NCBI RefSeq assembly: GCF_032854445.1 | Contig: NC_088301.1 | Span: 23,088,726 to 23,152,725 of the forward strand | Source of the DNA: Liolophura sinensis | Taxonomy: Eukaryota > Mollusca > Polyplacophora > Chitonida > Chitonidae | Length of the DNA stretch: 64,000 nt | Direction of reading: 5' to 3' | Shown: positions 36,665 to 47,988 of the stretch, piece by piece | Layout: every line of letters begins with the position of its first letter | How positions within the stretch are numbered: position 1 is the first letter of the stretch | Notes under the pieces: model-generated | What the model saw: only the letters and a program-made list of their open reading frames with translations | The model's database searches: none | What the model was told of the DNA's origin: nothing | Made by a program: the position numbers and the translations under genes

Positions 36665-37280
36665 CTCCGACTTCTTCCTCATCACTTACATCTCTGGCAT
36701 ACACTTTGTGCCAGTGGTTTACTACATTTACTCCGCCTTCTTTCCTCCTTTCTTCCTCATCACTTCCATCAATGGCTTACACTTTGTGGCAGTGGTTTAC
36801 TACATTTACTCCGGTTTCTTCTTCATCACTTCCATCAATGGCTTACACTTTGTGGCGGTGGTTTACTGTATTACTCTGGCTTCTTCCCTATCACATCACT
36901 GGCTTAAACTTTGTGGCAGTGGTTTACTACATTTACTCCGGTTTCTTCTTCATCACTTCCATCAATGGCTTACACTTTGTGGCGGTGGTTTACTGTATTA
37001 CTCTGGCTTCTTCCCTATCACATCACTGGCTTAAACTTTGTGGCAGTGGTTTACTACATTTACTCCGGTTTCTTCTTCATCACTTCCATCAATGGCTTAC
37101 ACTTTGTGGCGGTGGTTTACTGTATTAATCTGGCTTCTTCCCTATCACATCACTGGCTTAAACTTTGTGGCAGTGGTTTACTACATTTACTCCGGTTTCT
37201 TCTTCATCACTTCCATCAATGGCTTACACTTTGTGGCGGTGGTTTACTGTATTAACCCAGCTTCCTCCTCATCATGTACA
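36665..37280. repeat. Higher-order tandem array, 127 bp = 66 + 61 bp subunits
   Basis: Two related subunits alternate: one with 'gtggcagtggtttactacat' (66 bp) and one with 'gtggcggtggtttactgtat' (61 bp). The 127-bp pair is repeated about three to four times (phase points near 36895, 37022 and 37149) with almost no divergence. The upstream subunits near 36670-36780 are older. One more subunit lies alone at about 37605-37660, beyond the SINE at 37310-37590. Confidence 0.9.
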
Positions 37281-37309
37281 TTATTGGCCTACACTATGTG
37301 GAACCGGCC

Positions 37310-37590
37310 CCAATGTTGGTAGAAGGTCTCCTTCGCGGGCGGTAGATCCAGGGGCAGTCCTGGGTCGGGTCACACCTAAGACCGTAAAAGAGGGAGCTGT
37401 AGCTTCCTCACTTGGAGTTCAACATTAAGTGCAAGTAGAACGATTGGTTGACCCGTATCAGTATAAATGGCTCGATCGGAGCACCTTACTTGCCTTCGGC
37501 AAGTCGTCTCAGTGAAGCAGCACTAGATAAAAGAGCAGTGAAAATCCGTCCTTCACCAATACATGCAATCTAAGGGCCCATTCATCATCA
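37310..37590 (+). mobile_element. V-SINE-like element (family B) inserted in the tandem array
   Basis: Key blocks: 'ggtcgggtcacacctaagac', 'cttcctcacttggagttcaa', 'ggttgacccgtatcagtata', 'ttgccttcggcaagtcgtct' and 'cagtgaagcagcac'. Relatives lie at 49915-50180 and (reverse) 63430-63500. The central 'tcagtataa...tcttcggc...cagtgaggcagcac' region resembles the V-type SINE core known from molluscs (from memory). Confidence 0.65.
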
Positions 37591-38123
37591 TATGACTGAA
37601 AAATTTACTCACCCACTTACACTTTTTGGCGGTGTTATACTCCATTACTCCGGTTTCTCTCAATCAAGTAATATGTTTTGTACCGGTAATACGTAAGATT
37701 ATGTTCACTGAGTGATATTGGAAGAGATTATGTTACTGCATGCTACAGAATATTATGTACTAGACAACACCTTATCTCGTTACACCAACAAATGTATTCT
37801 GTTATAGGGACTCCGATATGCTAATATTCCAAAATGAATAAAAAATTAAGAAGCTTGGAATATTGATGTCAAAAATTTGTGTATATTATCAACAATATCA
37901 AACGATGTATCATGTACACAAAAGAAACTCAGTCCGACATTTGTTTGAAATATTTCAAAATATGTACAAAAATAAGTTCATATGGCAAAGTATATTTCTA
38001 AGGAGAAATTCTCTATGACCTAATGACGTGAGAAAATACGATTACAAATTAATCGTGGCATAAACCATGCGTAACATTCTCTCATTTAACCAGTCTTCAA
38101 TACGCCAACATGCATACAGTCAT

Positions 38124-39518
38124 CTAATTTTCCCCGGAACTTGGTGTTACCCGGTTTCGCCCCTTTAACCTGCAGATGAGCTTCTGGCATTTTCGCTTGA
38201 TAGACTGAATGGGTGATTGCTTTCTGGATTTGCTCGCTTCTCCGTCAGACCTCCTTTTCCTACCATTCAACATCCGGCCAATGAATTTATAGAAGCCACT
38301 TCCATCTTTAGATGCCACCTCCACGTGCACCGGTGCTTGGCGATGGTTTGCTGAGGCATAAGGCATGACAGAGACAGAAGCCTCTTGCTTTGCCCTCTTC
38401 CATTCTTCTACTGGTCTGTCAGAACTGTTCTGGTTTACAATAGCCCTAGAGACATCCAACTTATTATCCAGCTTTTTGTCCAACTTTCTAGTGACCTGCA
38501 GTGACATTTCTCTCGCCATTTCTGCCTCCAGCCTGGCACAGGCATCCTTCAGACGCTGACTGCGGTACAGCTTGATGGTGTACTTCCGCTTTAGATCTGA
38601 CATGTCTCTGTTCTGTCGTTTCAGCGCCTCGCGAACTTCGCCGTTCCTGGCAGAGATTCCGGTTATTTTTGCCATTGCACTGTCGGTTTCCTTCTTGATA
38701 TCTGCCCAGTTTCTCTTCAGGTACTCCAAATACCTAAAAGAGAATAAATCATGAGCGAAGGTTAAAATTCAGGCAGACTCTGTAACTGGAATAAAGTCCG
38801 TGTGAATGGTAACATGCAATAAGGATATTAATTAATTCACATTTCTGTTACATTTGTTAAATAGTTCTTCAGACCGGAGTTTGTAACCGTGAAGTGTGTG
38901 GTGGGGGCGGGGGAATAGTGAATCGATGACTAAAATGATGATCGGTGTCACTATACAAGAAACTTGTCTGTTTTTATATAACTGAGACAGAGTGGTTTAA
39001 CATGCGAGAAAAAAAACTTTCTTTCAAACGCAAGATAAAACTGAATTCAGGTCAAAACATGAATATTTACATAAAACGAAGAAGCTGTACTTGAAAGCCC
39101 TCCAAATACGAAACATTTCAACAAAAAACCCCTCAAATTTAAAAGATTTCAAAGCTTTAGTTTTTCGGTTCATATGATCAGGAACTAGGTGACTTCAATA
39201 AATTTATCTATAAAATAAATGTGTATTATACTTGAAAGTACCAAACAAAAAATAAATTAAGCAATTACAAATACGTGTACAAGACAAAACAGTACCTTTC
39301 ACCCTCCATCTGATGATATCTTAACTCTGCTGCTCTCTCAGCTTCACGAAGAAGTTTTTCAGCTAGTTTCAGCTTTAATTCTTCCCTGGAGGTGTTGATA
39401 TTTCCTGATACACAAATTTTTCTTTCAGTTTTGTGCGACAAAGAGACATATTACCAAACAATGATTTGAAACATATTTAAACATAGTCTATATCAGACTA
39501 CAGGACTTCGGAAACTTA

Positions 39519-39589
<71 letters not shown>

Positions 39590-41975
39590 CTTATATACTG
39601 TACTGCAAATTTAACTGAATATACATGGCTTGTTCATGTGTCCTTTAAGAAAGCGGAGTGTTACCTTATAGTAAGTCATTCACTAAGAAAATTTGTGTAA
39701 ACGTAATTCGTGGACACAAAAATCCATTATCTTGGAATCAGTAATTTCCAAATATAATCTGTTGTTGTGAACACACCATCCCAAAAGGTAAAGGGTTTTA
39801 AACTATTGAAATTTTTCAAAACAAAATTTAAAAAAAAGTTGATAGAAGTTATTCACCAACCTTTCTGCTCTTGCGTGGTGGGTGTGGCGGGTTTTAGTGT
39901 AGCATGGATTTTCGGCAGAGGGAACTTCGTGTTAACTGAAGGTTAAACAAAAAGTATTTACAGAACCTAAACAAAGTGATCTTACTTTCCGTTGAAAACA
40001 ATTTAAATGAAATGATCAATATAATTATCATTTCTGACACCATGTCTCTCTGCTGCAGTGATAGTTCAAATACTCACTCCGATCATTATCCATGAAAAAA
40101 ACCCTTAATTTAAAAAAGACAGAAAACAACAAAATAACATAACATTTATGTCATGTATCAACTAGAAATCGGTTACAAATGAATCACCTAGGTTATGTCT
40201 GACGTTGAAGATTTTCTGTCTGAGCTCTCCATTTCTTCCTGGGTTGGCCAACCGTGGGAGACGAAGTGGAAGTACATCCATGTTGAAAGTTTCCTGGGCT
40301 TTAGTTAGTTTTGGAACTGAGAAACAAAAAGTAAAACAACCCCATACAGAAACTGTAATAATGATTGTTGTACATTTTTGACACAAAATCTCAGAAGCCA
40401 AGAGTTTATGCAATAAACATATGCTCAACGTATATAAATTATTCGTTACTTTAATGAATATCTTTAAAATCTACAAATTTAATTTCAACCTCGACTAGGG
40501 TTCTGACACTTGCAAAAATATAAATAAGAAATCTATTCTGACAAAGTAATGCCGAAGGTCCATATATGTCAGTTTTTTTTCTCGGACGTCATTGATGGTT
40601 CAGTTAATAAAATAAATTAGATATGCCTTGTTAACCAACCTGTCTGCTGCAGTGTGGATTTTGGTGTGACTTGGGTTCTCGGACTGCTGGAAGTTGTGTC
40701 AACTGAAGGTAAACAAAAAATAGGTATTTAAAGAACGGAAACAAAGTGGTATTACATGTAGTATGGTTGAAAACAAACTGATTAACATCCATCACAACTT
40801 GTCTTTGCTGATAAGGCAGCTCAAATACTCTCTGAGTCTCTGGTCATTCTCCATGAAGAAAATCTTAAATTAAAACAGGTCGCTCTTGTACATTTATATC
40901 ATGTATTACTAAAAGGTTAAAAGCAAATCACCTGTGTCATGTTTGACGTTGAAGGTCATCTGTCTGAAGTCTCCATTTCTTCCTGGTTTGGGCACCGGTG
41001 GAAGACAAAAGGAAAGTTTTACATCCTTGTTGGAAATTTGCTGGTCTTTAGTCAGTTTAGAAACTGAAAAGCAAGAAGTAAAACAGACCCCTTAAAACAA
41101 ATAATAAATAAAAATTTGTTCATATAGCCAGCCGTCATCTGTGAAAAATAATGTAAAAGGGCCTTTATTTTGGAAAAATATAAATTTTCTTTTGTTGGAT
41201 ACAACAGATCTATACGGCATAGAAACTGGAAGGGTATACAGGGGGTTAATTGAAGGTAGCTACCAGCTATGACGTACAGTCTGCTGCTTTCATCAACAAT
41301 TAAAAAAGGTAGCCCATTATGGCGACCAATTCTCCTTTATTTCTCCGGCCAGGGTAGCCGACTGCCCATAAAAATAATGAAAGCCCTGGGTATGTGATAA
41401 AGACATTATTCTTTAGTTTCCGATGCAAAACTCTTTTATATCAAAGGCTAAGAACCCATGTCAAAAACATAGCCCCCAAATTATACAGCATCTTTGTGAC
41501 TGCAGTAATTTAAACTATGAATTTACTCCTTGCCAGCTCTTTGAGGGAGGTTCTGACACTTATCATGAAGTAAGGAAATTTATTCAAACACATAAATGCA
41601 TTAGGTCAATTTTCACATCAACTAATACCGGTGTCACTGACGTTTTTAGTCTGTTCAATAAACAGTGGAGTAGTTGTTACGATAACTGCAGATTAAAACT
41701 TAAGAGGAAGAAGAAATTGATAAAACCAATCATGTAATAGCTCAATAACTGACCTAATGTAGTAAGGTTTAAAATTAGGAAGAAAGATGTGTTTCATAGT
41801 ATCATGGAAATCAGAATCAAGACTTACATTAAGGTGTAACACTATAACTTAAATAGCCCAACATATTGAAACAAAAATTATACATGCCTACCTTGTCTTG
41901 CAGGTGGCGGATAGTTGCTCCTTCGATATTCTGTGCCAATAACTGGCAACTTGTTCATGTATTCTGTCATCATCT
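38124..41975 (-). CDS. Coiled-coil-rich basic protein, function unknown, seven exons
   Basis: Exons in transcription order: 41975-41892, 41063-40932, 40702-40640, 40316-40188, 39935-39861, 39404-39296 and 38733-38124. All have GT-AG borders. From the ATG at 41973-41971 they give 1200 nt, 399 residues, with continuous phase at every junction. Exons 2-3 and exons 4-5 encode two copies of one module (about residues 28-92 and 93-160), each containing (S/P)KLTK, PGRNG(D/E)(F/L)RQ and FNV(K/R)H. Exon 6 and most of exon 7 form long charged helices (LKLKLAEKLLREAERAAELR and onward), a predicted coiled coil. The C-terminus is Lys/Arg-rich and ends SSGEN. The exon 1 acceptor lies two bases before the first ATG, so a 5' UTR exon upstream is expected. 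I do not recognise the family; a cytoskeletal or nuclear structural role would be a guess. Confidence 0.8.
39522..39588. repeat. (AT)n microsatellite
   Basis: About 33 uninterrupted TA/AT dinucleotides in the intron between the fifth and sixth exons of the coiled-coil gene. Confidence 0.97.
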
Positions 41976-42930
41976 CTGGAAAATCAGATTATGGACTCTC
42001 TTACTCTGAACAATGCGCATGTTCTGTTATCAAAACTTTATCCCAGCTTTCAGAATAATGTTGAAGGTAAGCTGGAAAAATGGCTAACCCATCTCAGACC
42101 TAGTATTATCCATACTCAAAATATGACAGATTCTGAACAACCACAAAACATAGAAAGTCTGAGCAAAACACTGAATGCAAACATAGAAAAACAAAACTAA
42201 ATATTTGCGAAAGATCTTCATGTAAAAAATATTTTCTTTTTGTAATGATAATGGAAGGAAAAGAATCTTTTTGATCAAAGTCACCTGTAATTTTTCTACT
42301 GGGTGACCCCCTATAGTTAAGTTAAACGATTAGTTTTGATCACTTTGCTCGAATATTATATACTTTGAAAATCCCTATTTCCCATAAAAAAACAGCCGAA
42401 CGGACGTCGATTCTCATTCCCCATAATGTCAAAAACAATACAGCGATGTATATTTACCTGCCATACACTAAAGTTTATGAGTATTCAGGTGCTGGTGTCA
42501 ATCTTGACAATCGATTCGTCTGAACTGAAGTGGTAATACTTTATTGATGTCTGTGACATCATTTGCTAGTTACGTCATGTCCTCGTGAGCAATCCCGCCA
42601 CAAAAAGTGACGTCATTTAGGCTACTCGTCTGCTGAGGTTAGTCAAGTGAAGATGTACACCGATCACACTGGTCAGTCAGTAGACGAATATCTGCAGTAC
42701 AGTGGCCACATGTATAACTTTAACATCTTGATATTAATAATACATGTAGATTTATAGTTCTCTAGACTTACTTGTATATTCGTAACTTGTTACTAGTCTT
42801 GCCCATTTTGCCTATCAAGCTCATTAGATCACTACAACAATCGATTTTACCAAATCATTAAATATTTTGGAGTTTGTATTATTTACAGAAGAGAAAAATT
42901 GTATTTGTAAAATGCTCTATTATCAAGTTC
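41976..42930. other. Region between the coiled-coil gene and histone H2A
   Basis: AT-rich. It should contain the 5' end and promoter of the - strand coiled-coil gene, but no clear TATA or leader exon can be fixed. No other gene is seen. Confidence 0.5.
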
Positions 42931-42948
42931 CTTTCGGAAGAAATGTTT

Positions 42949-42964
42949 GGCCCTGAAAAGGGCC
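42949..42964 (-). terminator. Histone 3' stem-loop
   Basis: On the - strand the sequence reads 'aaaGGCCCTTTTCAGGGCCaaa': a six-base-pair stem with a TTTC loop, the standard processing signal of replication-dependent histone mRNAs. It lies 30 bases beyond the H2A stop codon. It is followed by purine-containing sequence ('cttccgaaaggaac') that could be the U7 snRNA-binding downstream element. Confidence 0.93.
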
Positions 42965-42993
42965 TTTGGATTGTGTCACTTGGAAACAACGAC

Positions 42994-43371
42994 TCACTGA
43001 GATTTCTTGGACTTCTTGGGCAGAAGAACAGACTGGATGTTTGGCAGAACTCCTCCTTTGGCAATGGCCACTCCGGACAGCAGCCTGTTCAGCTCCTCGT
43101 CGTTACGAACGGCCAGCAGCAGGTGACGAGGGATGATGGTCCTCCTTTTGTTGTCTCGGGCAGCGTTTCCAGCCAGCTCCAACACCTCAGCGGTCAAGTA
43201 TTCCATCACAGCGGCCAGGTAAACGGGAGCCCCTGTCCCGACACGGTTAGAGTAGTTCCCTTTCCTCAGAAATCGGTGGATACGGCCCACAGGAAACTGT
43301 AGACCAGCCCTTGATGAGTGGGTTTGGCTCTTGCCACTTTTCGTCTTTCCTCCTTTACCACGTCCAGACAT
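42994..43371 (-). CDS. Histone H2A, replication-dependent type, divergent tail
   Basis: Intronless, 125 residues. The H2A fold is complete: [64 protein letters not shown] and [15 protein letters not shown]. The acidic-patch residues (E in EYLTAE, NDEEL) are kept. Compared with ordinary animal H2A it has several changes at conserved sites ([33 protein letters not shown]) and a short tail KKSKKSQ ending in an SQ dipeptide at the stop. The histone stem-loop, a TATA box and no intron all indicate an S-phase gene. It stands alone: no other core histone gene is in the window. Alternatives are a germline or embryonic H2A subtype. Confidence 0.96.
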   Translation of the reverse strand: MSGRGKGGKTKSGKSQTHSSRAGLQFPVGRIHRFLRKGNYSNRVGTGAPVYLAAVMEYLTAEVLELAGNAARDNKRRTIIPRHLLLAVRNDEELNRLLSGVAIAKGGVLPNIQSVLLPKKSKKSQ

Positions 43372-43443
43372 CTTCGATTGTATGTATATAAGTGTTGTGG
43401 CTTGTTCAATGTAGGTACGAATGATGCCAGAAAGCTATACATG

Positions 43444-43454
43444 GCCTTATATAC
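43444..43454 (-). promoter_or_regulatory. TATA box of the H2A gene
   Basis: The - strand reads 'gtatataaggc', about 75 bp upstream of the H2A ATG, as usual for replication-dependent histone genes. CCAAT-like elements lie a little further up, near 43535. Confidence 0.75.
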
Positions 43455-44929
43455 TCTCTGCGGGGATTCTCCTATTTTTAGATGCATTTTTTTCCGACAA
43501 TCATTTTAACCAACCAGCAGAAGGTAAAATTGTCACACCAGCCAATTAGAGGCAGATAAAATGTTTTCTGTTAGGTTCGCGCTTTCGTATTTTTTCTTGA
43601 TGTTGTCCCATTCATATAAATCGCTGCAGTGGATAGCTGTACCTATAAGAGATTATTTATCTTCGATACGGAACCAGACTCCTTAATTAATCTCAGCAAT
43701 TATTTACATGTATATTAACTCGTTTGAGCCTCATGCTGAGATCACGTCCTCGACAAAGGCCTCCAGAAGCTTAAAATAAAAACTATATTTAACTTGAAAC
43801 ATATGTAGACCTAATTTATAGATGGCAGTTACAACTGAGAATGCATGGGGAATATTTAAAAGAATAGTATAGGCCTACGTATAATACATAAGGATCATAT
43901 CAGAAGAAAGGCCATCAACGCCTACCTGATAAAGTTGTTTGTTTTACTAAAAGAAAGGACTCTGACGAGTTAAGGTACAATATTTAGCTTATACCCTGTG
44001 ACGTCCTGAGAGCAAAAACTTCCGGGTGAATATCGTATTTTCTACTTTCTATATATGGGTGCACTTTTTCATTTCAAGTATGCAGGCCTATATATGTAGG
44101 TTACATGTTAAGTACTGAGTGAAGGCTACTTATGCTTAATTATGTGGAACTATTTTCAAACCAAAAAGATTTTCGTCTTGCCGCTTGCAACGGCTCACAA
44201 TATGAGAAGCCATGGGATCAAACTTTTTGAATGTCTATAAGTGCTCTCACTTGTAGAGAGTGTATAACTCAATGAAAAAAATAAAACAATCTTGGACTTA
44301 TTTTCTTGGACATTTTTCCAGGGTCGTTCTTCCAGGGCCGATGTAAAACTTCATATTTACAATCATATATAGCTTACTTTTCTTTAAATATTAATGGAGT
44401 TCACTTTTCAAGTCCGTTGCTATCGGAAAGATATAGACATACAATGAAACTAAAAACACTTAAATCATTTTGACTTACTTTCAGTATGAGCCCTTTTTGA
44501 TCGAGTTGTCACGCGCAGTTGAGGCTATCAGCTTTTATATGGCAAGCATGGTTTGCGTAGTTGTAGGGAAATCCACAGCGCGGACCGAATAGAAAGCAGA
44601 AATGTAGCTTTTCTCTGGAGGATATGTTTTCAGGTGCGCACCATCCTTGAATGATTACTACACTCTACAGCCTTACACTGGAAGCTTGGGGATTATGAAA
44701 TGCTTATAAATTAAAGCTAGTCTCTCTATAATGTAGTATAGGGCCTACACTGTATACACATACACAGAATAAAAAAATGAATAAATTAGAAGACGCCGAC
44801 CATTATTCGATTTTATAGGCATTTCTACAATATCAATTTACTAGTATCTCTCTCTCATGCTCCTAAAATATCAGAAATTGCCAAGTATGCTGAGAAAAAA
44901 AAAGAAGAAAAATAGCTGTTAAATTGGCT

Positions 44930-45045
44930 GAAATATTATGGTTTCTAGGTCATGCTAGAAGAGATTGTGTCACTATAACATGGTATTAGACAACACCCTA
45001 TCTCGTTATATTCATAAAAGCATTCTGTTGGAATAACATGCAAAA
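44930..45045. repeat. Duplicated segment, part 1 (homologous to 37700-37815)
   Basis: Shared blocks: 'gaagagattatgt/gaagagattgtgt', 'tagacaacaccttatctcgt/tagacaacaccctatctcgt' and 'gtattctgtt/gcattctgtt'. Confidence 0.6.
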
Positions 45046-46364
45046 CAAGTACCATTATGTCATATATAACATAATGGTACTGTAGAAAGAACATTATCTG
45101 TTCTGCCATCATTCAGAAAATATGCATTCTGCAAAATTCACACAATAGAGAGTAATATTTCTTCATATACTATTTTTAGTTTCCTTACTAAAATCTTTGC
45201 TACAAAAAATGTATTATTCAAATTTTAGTCACATTTAGCGCGATTTATATTGTCATTTGTTTTAAGTGAAATAAATAATTTGTATATAGTGTTCCTTTTA
45301 ATGCATAATCGCATATCTTCTTAATAATTACATTCTAATTACAGAGCACAACCATCATATAAAGAGAGCTTGAATTTCTCCAGAAGATATGCAATATCTG
45401 TATTTTTCTATATCCATTGTAGGTGTTTGGTATATATTAAAACACCTATACTAAATAACAGACCAAGTAAAATAATGACTCCAGAAAATGAAATGAAATT
45501 AAATCAAAGAAATTGAAGTCAAATCGGTCTGGCCGCTCCCCATAACTTGGGCACCAGAACGGAAACGATTTTTTTGAAGCATGCAATTAAATGCATGTAT
45601 TATCAAACGTTATAGGACGTATTTTTAAACACAGAAACAAGTGAAGAACAGGGACTGTTACTTCTCTATAGTCTGTGGGCTCAAGGTCGACTAATACCCT
45701 TTTTACTTCAAAAAACCCGCCTTGTAACTGAACTTCAGGGGCAACAACTCTCCCATCCACATGGTATATATAAATAACATGACGGTGCAGGGGAGGTAAC
45801 TTCAGAAGGCATATTACTTTGCTCGTGTTTAATAACGTATTAATTAACATATAGTTGCTTACAATTTTTTATACTTATCATATGGCAATTTGACAGAAAA
45901 TTGTAAGTTTTAATACATTGTTAGGCGATAAAAAAAGTATTCCCTTCTTAAGCGGGAGGCCTGGAGTCAGATCAGGCAAATGGCTTGGGAAGTTTTGGTA
46001 AATTCTTCTTTGCACTGCAAGGATAGGGCAAGAACAGAATTGTCCGTATACTTCGAACTTGTGATCTATTAGGAATGGTGTAGTGTTGCAGTACTATATA
46101 CTATACGTCACACATACGATCTTTTACAAGAAGATGGCGTATAAATGGTGCAACGTTGAAAGTGATATTCAACATCACGCAAACAAACATGAAAGGGGAA
46201 GCTCGCGCAGTGTTCATCTTTCTCTAGTTTATAATTGGTAATCTGGTCAAAAGTGTTTGTGGAATAAGCCACAGGCCTGATGCTTGGATAACGGTAATTA
46301 TAAGACACAGTTTTATTTCAAAAGGCACTCAGTAATCTTGATAATCTACCCAAGTTATTTAAGT

Positions 46365-46790
46365 TTATACTCCAACATGAATTAAAAATTAAGACGCTTG
46401 GAATATTAATCTTAACAATTTGTATTTATTACCGCAAATAATATATCCAGCAATGTACCATTCAGACTAAAGAGACGAAAGGTGAAGAATATCATGCAAA
46501 GCAAGGCTCCGCATTATCAAACTTCATATGGCAAAATATATATCGAAAAGGAGAAACGCATAACTGTACATGTAAATGTAGACCAAAACTTGAACAAGTA
46601 TCCAGCATATTGTGAACAGTAAGCTGCATCAAAGACGGCAATAACTTCTGTGTGATGTGGATATACTACATATCTTGCCGTTGACGACTCAGTAAAGGAA
46701 TAATTTATCGGACATCCGTCAGAAGATACGATTACAACACTGCAGGTTGAAACGTTTAACTACGTTGATAACGTAAAATCTTGTAACAGA
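46365..46790. repeat. Duplicated segment, part 2 (homologous to 37820-38055)
   Basis: Shared blocks: 'aaaaattaagacgcttggaa', 'ttcatatggcaaaatatata', 'aaggagaaa' and 'agatacgattaca'. In the other copy the parts are contiguous and in the same order, so this copy has been split by about 1.3 kb. Confidence 0.6.
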
Positions 46791-47599
46791 TTATATATGA
46801 AATGAGTATATATGAATTGTTATTTATTACTTAACTATATATATACATAATTGAAAGATATTCATAATACAAAAGGAATGTTGAAAACACAACAGAACCA
46901 CAGGCCTAAGCTTAAGAAAAATTCTAAATAAACAAGCTAAAAAAAGCAAGCCGCAAAACTATGAAATAAATCTAGAATTTTTAAAAAAATGCAAAATATT
47001 ACAAACAATGCCAATAGAGATACACTATAATCGATCTTGTTAAAACAACCTCAATGCACGTCTGAAATAGACATGGGGTTAAATTGAGCTTTGCCACCCC
47101 CAGGCATATCGGTGGTTTCTTTCGGGCTGAGGGAGCAGAGTTATTCTCCCTGAACGACCCCACTCGACAACCAACTCTGCTGCATGGCCTGCATGTCAGC
47201 CTGCCTCTCTGGCATGCGCGGACCTGCACTGTCTACTTTGATTTGATTGGTTAATATACCAAACATACAAGACCGAATATGTCTTGACTCCGGGAGTTCT
47301 TCAGTTTCCACATACCCCTGGAGTGAAGCCCTCACGCGCGGAAGCCGTCTGACAAATGACATGGAGAGCCACATGTTTCGCGTTTGGAACGTGTAAATAA
47401 ACGCACGTGGTGCTTAGAGATCATTCAGTAGGCCAGGTTTGGTTGCGTTCGCATTGGCCTATAGCCAATCCTTGCCCTTTCCCGACATGAGATTTTGCTA
47501 ACATTCCACACGGTGACCTACTTGGTCGAATAGTGCAACACTGTAAACTCGTGTACACGGAAAATTTTTGTAGCTTATACAATGTTATCTCCATTCCTT

Positions 47600-47700
47600 G
47601 ATTTATGTATTTATTTGATTAGTGTTTTTATGCCTTACTCAAGAATATTTCACTTATACGACAGCGACCAGCATTATGGTGGGAGGAAATCGGGTCCCCA
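47600..47700 (-). mobile_element. SINE family A 3' fragment
   Basis: 'tttatttgattagtgttttt', 'acgacagcgaccagcattat', 'ggtgggaggaaatcggg'. Confidence 0.8.
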
Positions 47701-47988
47701 TTCATTGAAGAGTTCAGTGTGCAACTACATGACTACTTTGTGTATTCTAAGCGCGCATGGTAGTGCCCATGTATTCACATATATAATGTTCTTATAGAAT
47801 ACAAAACCATAAATATGATCAACGAAGGTATTTTTAAGGCATTTATGCAACTCGATGACACAAGAGGTTTATACATTAGATTTTGTTGTAGATTTAAGTC
47901 ATCTGGTATAGAACAATAAACCTTATTTTGTGATCAACCAAAAACAATTATTTTAACAAATCTCAAACATATAACATAAAAAATCTCT

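Larger units (their letters stand above)
35520..38123. other. Intergenic region between convergent genes
   Basis: This lies between the + strand hydrolase gene and the - strand coiled-coil gene. It contains a SINE fragment (36078-36170), a 66+61-bp higher-order tandem array interrupted by a SINE, and at 37690-38050 a segment with diverged partners at 44930-45045 and 46365-46790. Confidence 0.6.
43500..47980. other. Intergenic region with a split paralogous segment
   Basis: No supported gene. 44930-45045 and 46365-46790 are homologous to consecutive parts of 37690-38050 (see findings). A short - strand frame near 45640-45800 and one at 47141-47374 have no recognisable domains. SINE fragment at 47600-47700. 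Confidence 0.55.

Noticed and set aside
45587-45850. An 87-codon - strand frame with HVDGRVVAPEVQLQGG
   Set aside because: Looks somewhat protein-like but has no family I can name and lies in an inserted segment; left unannotated.
47141-47374. A 77-codon - strand frame starting MWLSMSFVRRLPRV
   Set aside because: No homology recognised, no splice or promoter support; cannot be told from chance.
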